A stretch of 64,000 nt of DNA from Melampsora larici-populina 98AG31 (lineage: Eukaryota > Basidiomycota > Pucciniomycetes > Pucciniales > Melampsoraceae): NCBI RefSeq assembly GCF_000204055.1, contig NW_006768839.1:62001-126000 (forward strand), in the 5' to 3' direction. The position numbers were made by a program, and so were the translations under genes. Below, in pieces: positions 1 through 11,849 of this stretch. The notes beneath the pieces were generated by a model that saw only the letters and a list, made by a program, of their open reading frames with translations, was not told the origin of the DNA and did not search any database. Position 1 is the first letter of the stretch, and each line of letters opens with the position of its first letter.

Positions 1-543
1 TGTCTAAATTATTGGGGATACGAAAGGTCTGCTAGGCCAAAAGAGGTCAGGTACGTCCATCAATTCGTATAGAACACTTGAATTATTCCTCACCTTGGCT
101 TTCTTTGCCTTAGACTTTGTTGTTTTCTTTTTGACTTCGTTCTTCGAAGTTAGACGGGAGCGTTTTTTACCCACAGTTGAGCTGCCAGATACTAAGATAA
201 CTGAGGCATCAGATTTAGACCCATCATCTATATCTTGTTCATCATCCTTTTCTTCAGTTTGTGAAGGTTGATATTGTGAACTTTCGTCGTCTTCAAGTGG
301 ATTTGACGGACTTGTTGGCGCTTGAGGCGCGCGGCGACTGTCAGATGGGGTCGATACAAAGCCAGGGTCACGGCGCGCTGGGCTTGGAGGCCGAAGTGAC
401 CGGCGTGAACTACTACCACGAGGATCCACTGAGAATGTAAAAGATGAAGATGGGACACTAAGGTTCTGAGACAAATGATTGGAAGACGGTACAGACAAAG
501 ATTTGTTTTTAGAGATATTTTTTTGTGAGTGTTCAGGTGCCAT
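1..543 (-). CDS. Partial gene for a basic low-complexity protein
   Basis: The reading frame starts at ATG 541-543 and runs leftwards. It encodes a Ser/Pro-rich N-terminal half, an acidic stretch (EDDESSQ, EEKDDEQDIDDG) and then a strongly basic segment (GKKRSR, EVKKKTTKSKAKKAK) that would serve as a nuclear localisation signal. Read straight through, it stops at 4-6. However, a good donor (AAG|GTGAGG, exon ending at 94) and an acceptor (CCTAGCAG, next exon from about 28) suggest a 65-bp intron, with the gene continuing beyond the left edge as KAK-TFRIPNNLD. I do not recognise the family. It could be a host nuclear protein or the N-terminus of a transposon-encoded protein. Confidence 0.5.
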
Positions 544-2251
544 GTTGATGTTGTAGTAGCAAAACTATTATAACTTGATACTCAAAAGTAGAGTTGACTC
601 AGGAGCTGTTGATATGAAAATAAGAAAGAGATTGGGGGAATTTTTTTTGGTCAAGGTACGAGAAGGGTTTGGAAGTTTCATACATTAGTGGATGTCTGCT
701 TTGTCCATCTCAAATGAAAAAATCCCATTCTGATCATCCTATTCCTATTTGGGCATAGGTGCTGGATCAAATGCAGGGATTACGAGATTGGAAACGAGGG
801 AATGCGGGAAACTCAAGGGCAAGGGGCTCCTCACAAAACTGTACGCAATCTGTACCGTTTCGTTGCGGAAAACTGGTTTGTCATTGCATTGTGCTGCAAA
901 TTTAATGCAATGCACCCAAGACCCTTGTGGTTTCGTTGCGTAGTATAACACAACGACAGCATAGAATTGCGACTTCGTTGGGCCGCAACGAAGTCGCAAC
1001 GCAATGCAATTTATTGCATTGCTCCTCGCGCGTTGATGCCACACCATATCAAATCAATAATCACTGTGTCTGTGTGGCGGTCTCTTGATGACAAGCTCAC
1101 ACGGACTGCCTTTGAGGCACAAAGGTGACTCATGTGCACTTACCAATGAGCAAACACCACACCAACATGGTAAATTCTTGTTTCAGTACTAACTAAGTAA
1201 GCCCCAACTGCTTCTCCAGCAAGCTTTAGCAAGCAGGGAGATTCATATATGATGTTGGACTTAGTGATGGCATAAAATGTCTCTTCTTCAATTATGTTTC
1301 CAACAAGCTTATTACTAAACATAATCCCATGTTTTTCTTTCTTTGATAACCAAGTTCAACATCTTCTCTTCATCTCCAGCTAGGCAATTGGTGCCCAGAA
1401 ACCACACAGGTTTGAGACATAAATATCTTTAGTTGCAATGTCCACCAAGGACCACAATTTATCACTGCTGATTAATCCTTTCCCTCATGGTTTTCCCTAT
1501 TTCAAATCATAATCTCCTGGGAAACTGAGATCATTGTTACATTTTTATGGTCAGAGATCCATTACTCATCTGATAAGTGATTGTGGTTTTAAAAAGAACT
1601 ATATGTACTAGTATTACACATCAGATCACCATACATCTATCACCTTATTGATTAAATTGGTCAAGACTCAAAAACTGATGAAGACAGGTAACATATTGAT
1701 TTCTTTGGATGTTGTCTCTAGCAATCATTCATAGTGTTTTGTTTTACAAACCAAACCTATTGTGTTTTAGTTTAGGGTATTGGGGATCTGGGTGTGTATG
1801 TAGTAGATAAATAAGTGTTTTTTATTTTGTATTTCTTTAAAGATTTTTGATACCAATACAATTTGAACCAAGAAGTCCTATTTGCTTGAGCTATAGAACA
1901 TGGTCCTATTAATTCTCTTTCTCTTGGTTTGAAGTGTCATACATGTATGATCATGTAGGATAGACAATCACACAGAAATTAAAAGATTTTGGATTATGAG
2001 CCAATGAAAAACTTGTCCACTGATTTTTTCTGATTCTTCTACAGTAAACATTCATATATGAGTATTTCTTATGACATACTTGCTTGGTTTGGTGTAGGTT
2101 TGTCAAGTTTATAGTTCATGAAATCTTTGGTTTTGGATCATACTTTCTTTACACAGAGTATTATAGAAAGCATCCTTCTAAACTTTTGATGGTGACAAAC
2201 TTTTGATTTTTTCTTGATTGCTAGAACCCAGCTATTGATTGATAATCTCAG
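544..2251. other. Intergenic, no gene seen
   Basis: Only short shadow frames occur here. The stretch 745-1060 is rich in GCAATGCA and GTTGCG words and carries a strong hairpin (listed separately), probably a decayed MITE. The remainder up to 2251 is AT-rich and I see no coding signal in it. Confidence 0.5.
967..999. repeat. Perfect 14-bp-arm hairpin
   Basis: TTGCGACTTCGTTG at 967-980 is followed by the 5-base loop GGCCG and then its exact reverse complement at 986-999. The flanks repeat the words TTCGTTGCG and GCAATGCAAT. It is probably the centre or subterminal part of a MITE rather than a transcription terminator. Confidence 0.7.
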
Positions 2252-3244
2252 GGGATGTGCACTTGCGCAATGTCTGGTCAGCAATTACATTCTGCAAAAT
2301 TTAAAGTGCTGATGTGGTGGAGTATGGTTAATTTTTGCATTGTAAAATTTACAGACTTAGGACATGTTCACTTAGGGTCCATTTGGTAGCCGTCAACCTT
2401 GAAAGTTGACCAAGCCAAATGTTCAGGCATACACTTCAAGGCAGTTTGAAGTGCACACTTGGGTGTTGAGATGTTTTGTACACCCTTTTTCAAAAAGAGT
2501 GAAGCGTACACTCTGCAGCTCCACCAGCCAAAAGTCAACCTGGCAGTTTGACTGTTTTGCTGCATTCTGCCAGGTTGACCTGCCTACTGTCATGAACTTG
2601 GCTTCAAAAAGGATACCTCTATCAAATCAAATCAATTGATTTTTCTTTCTTTTTATACCTTATTTTATTATTATAAATACAATATATACATTCACTCAAG
2701 ATAGAAAACAAAGAACAAACACATGATTGTTATGTTTTCAAAAAACCAGCTTGAAAATCCAATACTACTAACATGAGTTGTAACTTGGTAGGTCATTAAC
2801 CAACTGAGAGCTTTAAATACAACTCATCAAAAAAAATTCAACTTCCAACACAGACAGAGAAAGGTATAAGATGATCTATAAATGCTTTGAATGAGTGAGA
2901 TGAAATACCAATCAATGGGATATGAATGAAATCTTGATCAGACTTACTATGTACCAAAAAAGGACTCTTCAGTTTAAATTTATGTTTTTATGAAGCTTGA
3001 GTTTGGGATACTGCAACCCAGGCTCTTGAGCCATATTGTCAACTTGGGCATACACAAGGAAATGATTGTGAAGTGTACACCTGCAAGGTTGACTGCAACC
3101 AAATGGGGTCTTGAGGATATTTATGAACAGAAATTGTGTTCTGTAAATTTTAAAATGCAAAAATAAACCATACTACACCAAAGCAGCACTTCAAATTTCA
3201 CAGAATGCAATTTCTGACCAGAAATTATGTAAGTGAACACGCCC
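2252..3244. mobile_element. MITE with about 120-bp inverted repeats, interrupted
   Basis: The left arm (from GGGATGTGCACTT, through ...TCTGGTCAGCAATTAC... and ...TTTTTGCATTGTAAA...) matches the reverse complement of the right arm, which ends ...AAGTGAACACGCCC at 3244, over about 120 bases. TTA follows at 3245-3247. This suggests a PIF/Harbinger-type MITE. The middle (about 2375-3112) is a second element inserted into it. Confidence 0.65.
2375..3112. mobile_element. Second MITE nested in the first
   Basis: The left end GGGTCCATTTGGTAGCCG (preceded by TTA at 2372-2374) continues into GTCAACCTT. The right end is AAGGTTGACTGCAACC followed by AAATGGGGTC near 3110, an imperfect inverted match. The interior has no coding signal. 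The right boundary and target duplication are blurred by mutation. Confidence 0.5.
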
Positions 3245-3247
3245 TTA

Positions 3248-3301
3248 GGGTGTGTTTACTTGAGGAATTTCTGAACAGAAATTATGTAAGTGAACACGCC
3301 C
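3248..3301. mobile_element. 54-bp element made only of inverted repeats
   Basis: It starts GGGTGTGTTTACTT and ends AAGTGAACACGCCC. It is flanked by TTA on both sides (3245-3247 and 3302-3304), the usual target duplication of PIF/Harbinger elements. Its two halves are the terminal repeats of the larger neighbouring MITE with nothing between them. Confidence 0.65.
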
Positions 3302-3304
3302 TTA

Positions 3305-3430
3305 GGGTGCGTTTACTTGAGGAATTTCTGAACAGAAATTAAATTTTTTAATGCAAAAATGAAACATGCCCCACCAAATAAACACTTTAAATTTTGCAGA
3401 ATGTGATTTCTCAGCAGATATTGCCATTAC
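3305..3430. repeat. Truncated copy of the same MITE family
   Basis: It begins GGGTGCGTTTACTTGAGG directly after TTA 3302-3304, then switches to sequence matching the right arm of the 2252-3244 element (TTAATGCAAAAATG, TTGCAGAATGTGATT). It fades out around 3425-3430 without a right terminus. Confidence 0.5.
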
Positions 3431-3578
3431 ATTATCCTCTACAAAAAGTGTTAGTCTGATTTATATTTTGGTCAAAAGAAGTAGAACCCAAAGTTGACTT
3501 TAGTTTCCAAAAACCTTCATGTTTTTTAAAAACCTTCATGTTTTTTTTATTAACTTTTCTTGTAAAGGTTTCATACAT

Positions 3579-3801
3579 TTAGGGTACACGAATATCAGGA
3601 AATTTCTAGATGACTTTTTCCAGTACACCTAAAGGTTTTTTTCGTTTGGTGTGTTCTGCTGTTCTGCTGTTCTGGTGTTCTGAAAGTTCAAATGTCCTAT
3701 CTACACTTTGTGTGTGTTTCCAGAATCTTAAAAGCTTTTAGGTGATCTGGAAAAAGTCTAGAAATTTCTAGAACGATATGTGTGTACTTTGATTACGAAG
3801 T
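3579..3801. mobile_element. Short MITE with about 45-bp inverted repeats
   Basis: AAATTTCTAGATGACTTTTTC and CCAGTACACCTAAAGG near 3600-3640 are matched in reverse by CTTTTAGGTGATCTGG and AAAAAGTCTAGAAATTTC near 3735-3772. The outer ends GTACACGAATATC and GATATGTGTGTAC are also inverted. No open frame lies inside. Confidence 0.5.
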
Positions 3802-4920
3802 GATAGATACTTCCACAGTTTCCAAAAGATCTAACCCGTTTCTTTACACCACCCTACAAGAAACAGTTCACTGATTAAGACTTAAGAACTGATCAGAAAT
3901 ACCCAAGGTTCTAAACACTTACTTTTGAGTGTTATTTTGAGTGTTTTCTTGATCGATTCGGGATCTAGAAGTCCGCTGTGCTGATTAACCCATCAGAATG
4001 AGAAATATAATGTCTTACGAGTATAGATCTTTTTCTGATGAAAGTTCTATCGATGATCTAAAAAGATTGGTTTTTCTGAAGAGATGAAGTGGGTGTCTAT
4101 CGAAAAAGGAAAGCTGCTTTGATTTATTTGCTTGAGTATTAAAAGTTGAGATCGAATTGGTTGGTATTAGTTTTGATGTTGATAGTTTTCGATTAGTTGA
4201 TGAAGTTGAGTTGAGTTGAAAAGTGAAAGTGATTTAAATTCAAAAACTGTAGTTCTCTTTGATAATTTCTTTCTTTCTTCCTCAAACACAATCCAATCCA
4301 ATCCAACCCATCAACTCTAGTTTTATCAGAAACAACCACCAGATTTATCATTTACATCTGAACAAAGTGGTCACCACTAATACTATCTACTACTATCTCA
4401 CTCCCCATTCCTAACCTCATCATCCATCAAAAATAAACATACTACTCATTCCACCAAACTCCCATTCTTCAGGTAAGTCTTTCTTTCTTATCTTTCCTTA
4501 AATCGGTATCCGAACTAGAACCATATGCTATGAAATATATCTCAATATATATTCATAAATCATGCCTCAGTCTCTGATCAATAACTTGTACTCAAGAAAC
4601 CGAAACTCCTTTTTTTTATCTATCTTTGCATTGGTTCTAATAACTTTCATGGGTTTCTTTTTGATTTATTAAAAACACAGGGTATTTCGAAACATCAAGT
4701 CTTGAAATCAAACAGAAATACCCCATCAAACTTCAATTATCCATTTCTTTAAAAAATCTTAACATATATATATATATATTCAAAGTAATTAAATAGGTTT
4801 TCATCCCTCTCATGTAAGCTTTTACCCTTTTTCCAAAGTTTCTAAAAAAACACCTCATCAGAATTAAAAAAATATCTATACTTTGCCACGTTTTTTTCAA
4901 CAAGTATAACTGATATAAAT
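3802..4920 (+). promoter_or_regulatory. Upstream region of the KDM5-like gene
   Basis: No competing gene is seen. A CAG|GTAAGT donor near 4470 and an AAACACAG acceptor near 4680 could bound a 5'-UTR intron of about 210 bp. Pyrimidine-rich tracts at 4260-4450 would fit a core promoter or transcription start zone. Nothing here defines a specific factor site. Confidence 0.35.
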
Positions 4921-7900
4921 GTGTACCATTCTATAGCTTCGATTTCTCGAAACCTCACCCAAACCCTTACCCAAGAACCGTTTACGATTTTTTCCAAACC
5001 TACCCAAACCAAAATGACCACAAGTACGCACCCATCAACGACTTCAAATCCCACTCCAATACCTACCCAATCAACCAGCAAGATCACCAACCCCAACCCA
5101 CTCGAGTTTCCAAAACCCACCACAACTTCACAAGACCGACGACGAAAACCATCCCGAACGTCTATGAACACCACTACACTAGACCCCACTCTAATGGAAC
5201 GCAACAAACGAACACGAGCGCACAAGCCTCATCGAGGGAGCACTAAGCCTTCCCAACCTTGCTCCAAACCTAGCGCTCCATCCAAACCTATCCCAGCCAC
5301 CCCATCACGGAACCCACTAAGAACATACTTATCAACTCTTCCTGAAAACCCCCCAACAACAACAACCACAACCACAACGTTTGATCGAACGTCAATCCGA
5401 ACAGAAGCGCCTAGAATCACACCCAAGATTGAGCCAGATGATAGATTATTCGGATTAGAACATTGTCCAGTGTTTTATCCTAGTGAAGAAGAATTTAAAG
5501 ACCCAATGAAGTATTTCGAAAGCATTGGAGCACGATTAAAACGATTTGGAATAGGCAAGATTGTTCCACCTTCAGGATGGAGATCACCCTGTGTCCTAGA
5601 CATCGAGGTACGTTTTTCCCTCCCCAAACCAACCCCCATCCCTCTCCATTCAAAACCAAACTAATCTTGACTTTTTTTTTGGAAAAGTCTTTTAAATTTA
5701 AAACTAGATTACAAAAATTAAATTCAATGGAAGCATCTACTCGAGCTAATTCGAATTTCTTGGAACAGTTATTTTTGTTTCATAGACAACAAGGAACGAT
5801 TAGTAGTTTTTTAACTCCTACTAAGATTCAGGTTCCTAATATTAATCATAGACCGGTTGATCTTTGGAGAGTAAGAAAAGGTGTGAGGTCTATGGGAGGT
5901 TATGAAACTGTAAGATCATTTTCTCTAATCTGAAGAGAGTTGATGGAATTCTAAGACTGAGTTCTTTATTAAATTCTAAAACTGATTTTTATTATGAAAT
6001 TCTAAAACTGATTTCTTTTATTGAATTCTAAAATTGACTTTTTGGTGGGGGTTTTGGGTGAATAGGTAACATCTCAAAGAAAATGGTCATACTTAGCCAA
6101 AACATTAGGATACGATGTAGTCAGATCACCAGCCATAGCGTTCCAATTAAAGTCAACTTATTTGAAGATCTTAGTCCCCTTTGATGAATATATGACTCGA
6201 GCCACTTCTAATCTTTCAGCATCTAAAGCTTCGACAAGCCAATTATCTCCCGCTGATTCTTTGTCTCCGCTTACTTCTCCTGTGGATGAGAATCGGAATG
6301 AAAGAGTAACACATGCGACGGATTTGAAGAGATCTAATGGTCTTAAAACGCTTGGTAAGTGGTCTTCTTTTGCGCGGTTCTTGTACATTGGCTCTTGGAG
6401 TGTCTTTTGATCTGATTTGCGGTTCTTTTTTCTTGTAGATCATGAACAAGTTGTACCAGGTAAGAAGATCCATTAGATTCTCTTGATTTGTACTCTTGAC
6501 TCAATTTGTTACCTTTTTCTTTTCTTTTTAAGCTAATACCAATCAAAATACACCAGTGGTCAATAATGGTGTGTCTAGAGAAACTTCTACTTGGGATGAT
6601 ACGGTTGATCGAGGTGGTGAGGTGAGTTGAATTAGAATCGGATCTATTTTGATTTCATGATGATCTGATTGTTGATTTTGATTTTGTGGATGAATAGATT
6701 TGTGAGATTTGTGGATCTGATGAAGATGATCCAAACATATTACTTTGTGATTGTTGTGATAAAGGTAAGCTTACCCCTCTCCCTCCCCACCACCACTCAT
6801 CAAAAAAAGGGGGAAGAAAACTGAAAGAAACAAAGGGATTTGTAGGATTCCATTTACAATGTTTAAGACCAGCATTAGAAAGAGTACCCGAAGGAAATTG
6901 GTTTTGTGATAAGTGTATACTTTCGACTGGAAACGAGTTTGGATTTGAAGAAGGAGAAGAGTATGATTTAAGTAAGTTTCAAGTTAGGGCAGACCGGTTT
7001 AAACAACAATGGATTGAAACACATCCGATACCTGAGAAATCATTTAAATTAAGATCACCTTTGAAAAAAGAATCCGGGGAAGAGAATGGGGTTAAAGAAG
7101 AGGATGGGGATGATGAAGAGTTGGGCGAATGGGCTTTGAAGGAGTTTCAGGATGAGTTGGCTTTGGAAGATCATATCGAACGTGAGTTTTGGAGATTGGT
7201 AGAGTCTCAAGCTGAACCTGTTGAAGTGGAATATGGAGCGGATATCCATTCATCAACTTATGGAAGGTATTACATTTCCTTTTCCTGATTGGATTTTTTT
7301 TTCACAAAGAATGATTGACACGTTTTCTTTGGATATCCCTAGTGCTTTTCCACATGTTGAAAAACATCCACTCGAACCTTATGCTAAAGACGGATGGAAT
7401 TTAAATAACTTACCAATCGCTCCTGGATCTTTACTTCGGTATATTAAATCAGATATAGCTGGGATGACTCAGCCTTGGATATATGTAGGGATGGTGTTTT
7501 CGACTTTTGCTTGGCATAAGGAAGATCATTATACGTATAGGTAAGTTGGTTTGATTTTCGATTGGAAAGTTGATCAGAGATTGAATTTTTTTTGGGGGAT
7601 GGGCTTTTAGTGTGAATTATCATCATTGGGGTGATACGAAAACGTGGTATGGAGTTCCAGCAGAAGATGATGAGAAATTAGAAAAAGCCATGAAAGAAGC
7701 AGCACCTGATTTATTTGAACAACAACCTGATGTGATGTATCAACTAGTAACGTTAATGTCACCAGGTAGATTAAAGAAATCAGGTGTACGAACTTATGTG
7801 TGTGATCAAAGACCTAATGAGTTTGTAGTTACTTGTCCAAGATCATATCATTCGGGATTTAATCATGGATTTAATTTGAATGAAGCTGTGAACTTTGGAT

Positions 7901-10239
7901 TACCGGATTGGTTGGCGGATGGATCGATTTGTGTGGATCGCTATAAGACTTTACATAAGTTGCCGGTCTTTTCTCATGATGAATTGTTGATGACGATTTT
8001 CACTTATGAAAAAAGTCCAAGGGTTTCAAGATGGTCAGTTTGAATTCTAAAATCATTTTTCTGATTGAATTGAATTGAATTGATTTTTTTCTTTTGGGGG
8101 TTTAGGCTTTTACCACATTTTCGTGAAATGGTAACAAGAGAATTACGTGAAAGAGAAAATGCAAGAAAGTGTATCACGAATTTATCTAGTGAAGAAATGA
8201 TCGTATTAGAAGATTTACCTGAAGATCAAATCCAATGTCATTATTGTAAAAGTTTAGGATTCCTTTCACATTTGATGATTTCGAATTCTAATCAATCTTC
8301 CAAAGTTTCGTGTTTAGAACATTTTCATACTTTAGGTGATGGGATCAAGGTTTTAAGATTAAAGTATTCGGATGTCGATTTGGAGGCTATGTTGGCTAGA
8401 GTTAGTAATCGGTCTACTAAAGCTGGTAGGGTGGTCGATCTTACTGGGGTTGAACAAAGAACGTCGGGTCGGAAAGTGAGTTTTTCAGTCTTATGCTTTT
8501 GTCAAGCTTGTGCAGATGGTCTGATGTGATGCAAATTTTGTAGAGGAAACCTTCAGCTGCATTACTTGAAGCGGCTCGAGCGGCTTTACCTTTGGCTCAG
8601 AAAATGAAGCTTGGTCATTCAACTGAACCCGATGGGAATCCTGTCAACTTGCATGACTCTAGTCTAGATTATGACGTAGATGAAAGAATGGAAGAGATGA
8701 GTATGGATAGTGAGATGCATCATCATATGATCTTAGGATCCGAAGCAAAAGAAGCTAAAGTTGAAAAGGTAGAAGATGAAGTGGGTACATGGCTTTCATC
8801 GATTAAGAAAGGCACTCCATCTACGATTGCTACGCCTACTTCATTACCGAACCAAACCTTTGGAAGCCCGATTTCACAAACTCGTTCAAAAGGAAAAGCT
8901 CAAACTGTTAAACTTACTCAAAACGCTTCACCATCTGATCTTCCATCAACACTAGGACCGCAAAACACACCGATTAGAGAATCACCTAAACCTGATTTAA
9001 ATCAAACACCCATCACACCTGGTTCGGTGACGACAAGTACATCTAAAACTAGAAGACCATCTACACATGCACGACATGCGATTCCAGGGAAGAAGAGAGG
9101 AAGACCACCTAAGAGTGCTGAACTTCGAGCCAGTGAAGCTGCTGCTAAACTTGAAACTAAAAGACTTGCAGATTTGAAAAAACAAGAAGCTTCATTATCA
9201 CAACAAATCCAAAGTTCTAATACTACTACTACTACACCATCATCACAACCTTCAACTAATCGAATGCCAGTAGTAGCACAGATTGATGTAGCTGGTTCTG
9301 CTTCGATTGTGACACTGGAGAATTCGTTGGATGCTCATTCACCTATTCCACCACGTTTGATTGAACCTGTACCTAATTCACGTAAAAGGAGAAGACTTGT
9401 AGATGTACCTGATGCAGGTGAACCAGCAGATGGTGGTCATGGTGGGATGAATATGAGATTGAATTCGAATCCTCAATCACAAACTAAACCATCAAGTAAT
9501 GTGATTAAAATCAAACCGATCTCTAGATCAGTTTCACAACCTTCAAAAGCCTTAAGTTTAGGAACCCCAAACCATTCAGAATTATTAGAAAAATTTAAAC
9601 AAGAAGCTAATCAACAACAACAACAACATGCTTCTTCTTCTTCTTCTTCTTCACCATCAGGAAACCAAGTGAAAGTGAAAAGAAATCAAGAATATTATCA
9701 AGTTAGAATGACAGGAAATCCATCGAGTATGAATATAAATGAATCGATTATGAATTCTAATCATCATACTCATCATCATCATCATCCAATAATAGGAGGA
9801 GGAGGATCAACAACTTCAAAGTTTTCAAAGATCGCTCATCATCGATCTTCAACTCCTTCTAGTTTATCTAATATCTTGAATCCTGTGATGTGTCAATCTG
9901 AAAAAGAAAGTTTTGAAAATGGGGGATCTCATTGTTTTGATCCGGTTCAACGGTCTGCTTCTTCGGCTTCGTCTAGAGCTATTCATCATTATCAAGCATC
10001 TCAACAAAATCAACCTCAAACTCAAGCTCAAGGTCAAACTCAAAATCAAACTCAAGCTCAAACTCAAGCTTCTTATTATTCGAATCCACCGATTTCTCCT
10101 ACTTCTAGACCTAGATCATCACAACAAAGCTCATTACCTCTTACCCAATTCTCATCCCATTCAACTCCTTCTCAAGCTTCTCAACCTTCTAATCCTTCTA
10201 CACAAGTGTTAAATCGATCACCAAATTTGGTTACACCTC

Positions 10240-10271
<32 letters not shown>

Positions 10272-10514
10272 CATCATTCACCACATCCACATCATTCTCA
10301 TCATCCACATCATCATCATCATCATCATTTTGAAAAAGGAGGACAGGTATCAAGCGTATCAGAACCTATACCAAGATCTACAACTCCGAGTGGAAGTCCT
10401 CCTCCATTGTACTTACCTGTTCCTTCTAATAATCCTTCATCAAAAGAATCTAGAACAGCAGGCAAATCAACAACTCCGGTTGGAACGCCTCCTCCGCTTA
10501 TTAGGTATCGATGA
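4921..10514 (+). CDS. KDM5/Lid2-like JmjC histone H3K4 demethylase
   Basis: Exons read by eye: 4921-5607, 5688-5909, 6066-6354, 6439-6459, 6533-6621, 6698-6764, 6846-7266, 7343-7540, 7611-8033, 8106-8475, 8544-10514, giving about 1585 residues. Domain order is JmjN (about 180-229, CPVFYPSEEEFKDPMKY), ARID (230-345), a C4HC3 PHD finger (437-485, ICEICGSDEDDP...), JmjC (600-805) and a degenerate C5HC2 finger (840-895). The JmjC core keeps the Fe(II) ligands (WHKEDHYTYS and the His of SYHSGFNHGFN) and the 2-oxoglutarate Lys (KTWYGVP), so activity is likely. The family removes methyl groups from H3K4 in chromatin. The C-terminal 650 residues are disordered, with an AT-hook (KKRGRPPKS, about 1111) and long Gln and His runs. 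There is no PLU-1 domain and no second PHD finger. The start could instead be the Met at 5011-5013. Confidence 0.85.
10231..10328 (+). repeat. CAT/CAC array encoding a poly-His tract
   Basis: This is an almost pure CAT/CAC trinucleotide array inside the last exon of the demethylase gene. It encodes more than a dozen consecutive histidines followed by further His clusters. Such arrays usually vary in length between strains. Confidence 0.8.
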
Positions 10515-10734
10515 TGGGATTGGTTTGGATTAAGGAGTTTGGATTGGGGTTTATGAACAGGTATAAAAAGAAAAGTGAAAGGTGAAGTTTGCAAAAAAAA
10601 AGATGAAAAGAATGGGTCAAGGTTTAGAATTGTTTTTGAGGTTTTGCGGTTTTTTTGTTATTTTTTTCAGTTTGGTTTTTTGTAAGAAAAAATAAAAAGT
10701 GAAATATTTTAAAACTCAATGGATTTTTTTTGAA
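10515..10734. other. 3' flank of the demethylase gene
   Basis: AT-rich with T-runs, and AATAAA near 10690 that could be a polyadenylation signal. No gene is seen. Confidence 0.35.
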
Positions 10735-11430
10735 GAGATGGCCCACCATGTAGCAATGATTTCTGAACTCATCTCTTGGTGTGATCTAGGCTTGTTCTCC
10801 TTTGAGATTGTGTGTTTGAGGAGCTTCCAAAGATTTGCAATTGGGTTGAGATCAGGACTGTTTGTAGGTTAGTCAAGATTGATGAGAGACTGTTGTTTGT
10901 ACCAGGTGTTTGTTTGTTTAATTTGATGGACAGGAGCTCCATCCCCCGGAAGTATAAGATTGTGTGGAGATTCAGGAATTTCAGGTAATTTAGAAAGACA
11001 GCCTTCGTAGATCGATTCCATTTAATCCACATGATAGAATACTACCAGGAAGGATTACAATGATCAGAGTTCAAAAAATTGTGGTAAACACACTCCATAC
11101 TTATTGTCACTGAGGTCCACCCCACTCAAAAGGTAGAGACTAGACAATCAACGAGGTATTTTTCATAAGGCCTTCTCCAGACTAAAACCTGTCTAGAGTT
11201 TTTTGCCGTTTTCAAAGTAACCTTCATTGGTCCAGATGTGTTCCAATGATGAAAAGTGAATTGATTATACTTTTTGTCACACTCTAGCTGTCTCTTTTTG
11301 TGTATATCATTTGGTGCTGGATTCTTTAATTACTGTTACACATGCATGTATACCAAGTTTGTGGATTTCTTTTTGGAAATTTCTAGAGCTGACTTCAGTT
11401 GGATTTTGGATGCAGTTGGCTCTTTAGTTC
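10735..11430 (-). pseudogene. Decayed Tc1/mariner transposase
   Basis: On the minus strand one frame reads DGAPVHQIKQTN...WYKQQ, then an in-frame stop, then SPDLNPIANLWKLLKHT followed by ISKENKP. These are the hallmark C-terminal motifs of Tc1/mariner DD(E/D) transposases (DNAPxH and SPDLNPIENLW). The catalytic Glu of NPIENLW is Ala here. Further upstream LEHIWTNEGYFE resembles the first catalytic block (WTDE) with Asp changed to Asn. Several frame changes and stops break the rest. Terminal repeats were not located. Confidence 0.75.
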
Positions 11431-11849
11431 TTCTTTAGGATTTGCTTCTGGGATTGTTGGTTGTGTTCAGTGAATTTTTGGGGTTGCCCAGTGTGGTTCT
11501 TGCTACTCATAGTACCAGTTTTCTTAAACTTTGAAATTATTTTACTGCTGATGGTGAGTGTTTTAGTTTGGTAAAAACTTGTATGCCACACAGACATCCT
11601 TCATGCTTACCAATGATCATTGCCTTCTCCTTGGATGTCATGGATCAAGTCTTCATTAAATTTATATTCAGGACAGATGAGGTGTGTTGATTCAGAAGCA
11701 AGATGGTTCAAGAACAACAGTTCTCTGAGCTGAGGTCAAAATGTATTAAATTTTACGTAAAATTTTGCCAGGGAACTGAAGTAGCTTCACCTCAAAACCG
11801 ACATCTTTCAACTTCCCAGAGACCGCCGATGTCCACCGTCCACCCCTAT

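Noticed and set aside
4842..5225. Minus-strand frame of 127 codons opposite exon 1 of the demethylase gene
   Set aside because: A shadow of the Pro/Thr-rich coding strand, with no motifs of its own.
7267..7342. Acceptor at 7309 (CACAAAG) for intron 7 of the demethylase gene
   Set aside because: It is in frame but adds RMIDTFSLDIP. The acceptor at 7341-7342 (CCCTAG) joins STYG directly to SAFP, as expected for the family.
10325..10594. Minus-strand frame of 89 codons over the end of the demethylase gene
   Set aside because: It overlaps the His-rich coding repeats and is explained by low complexity.
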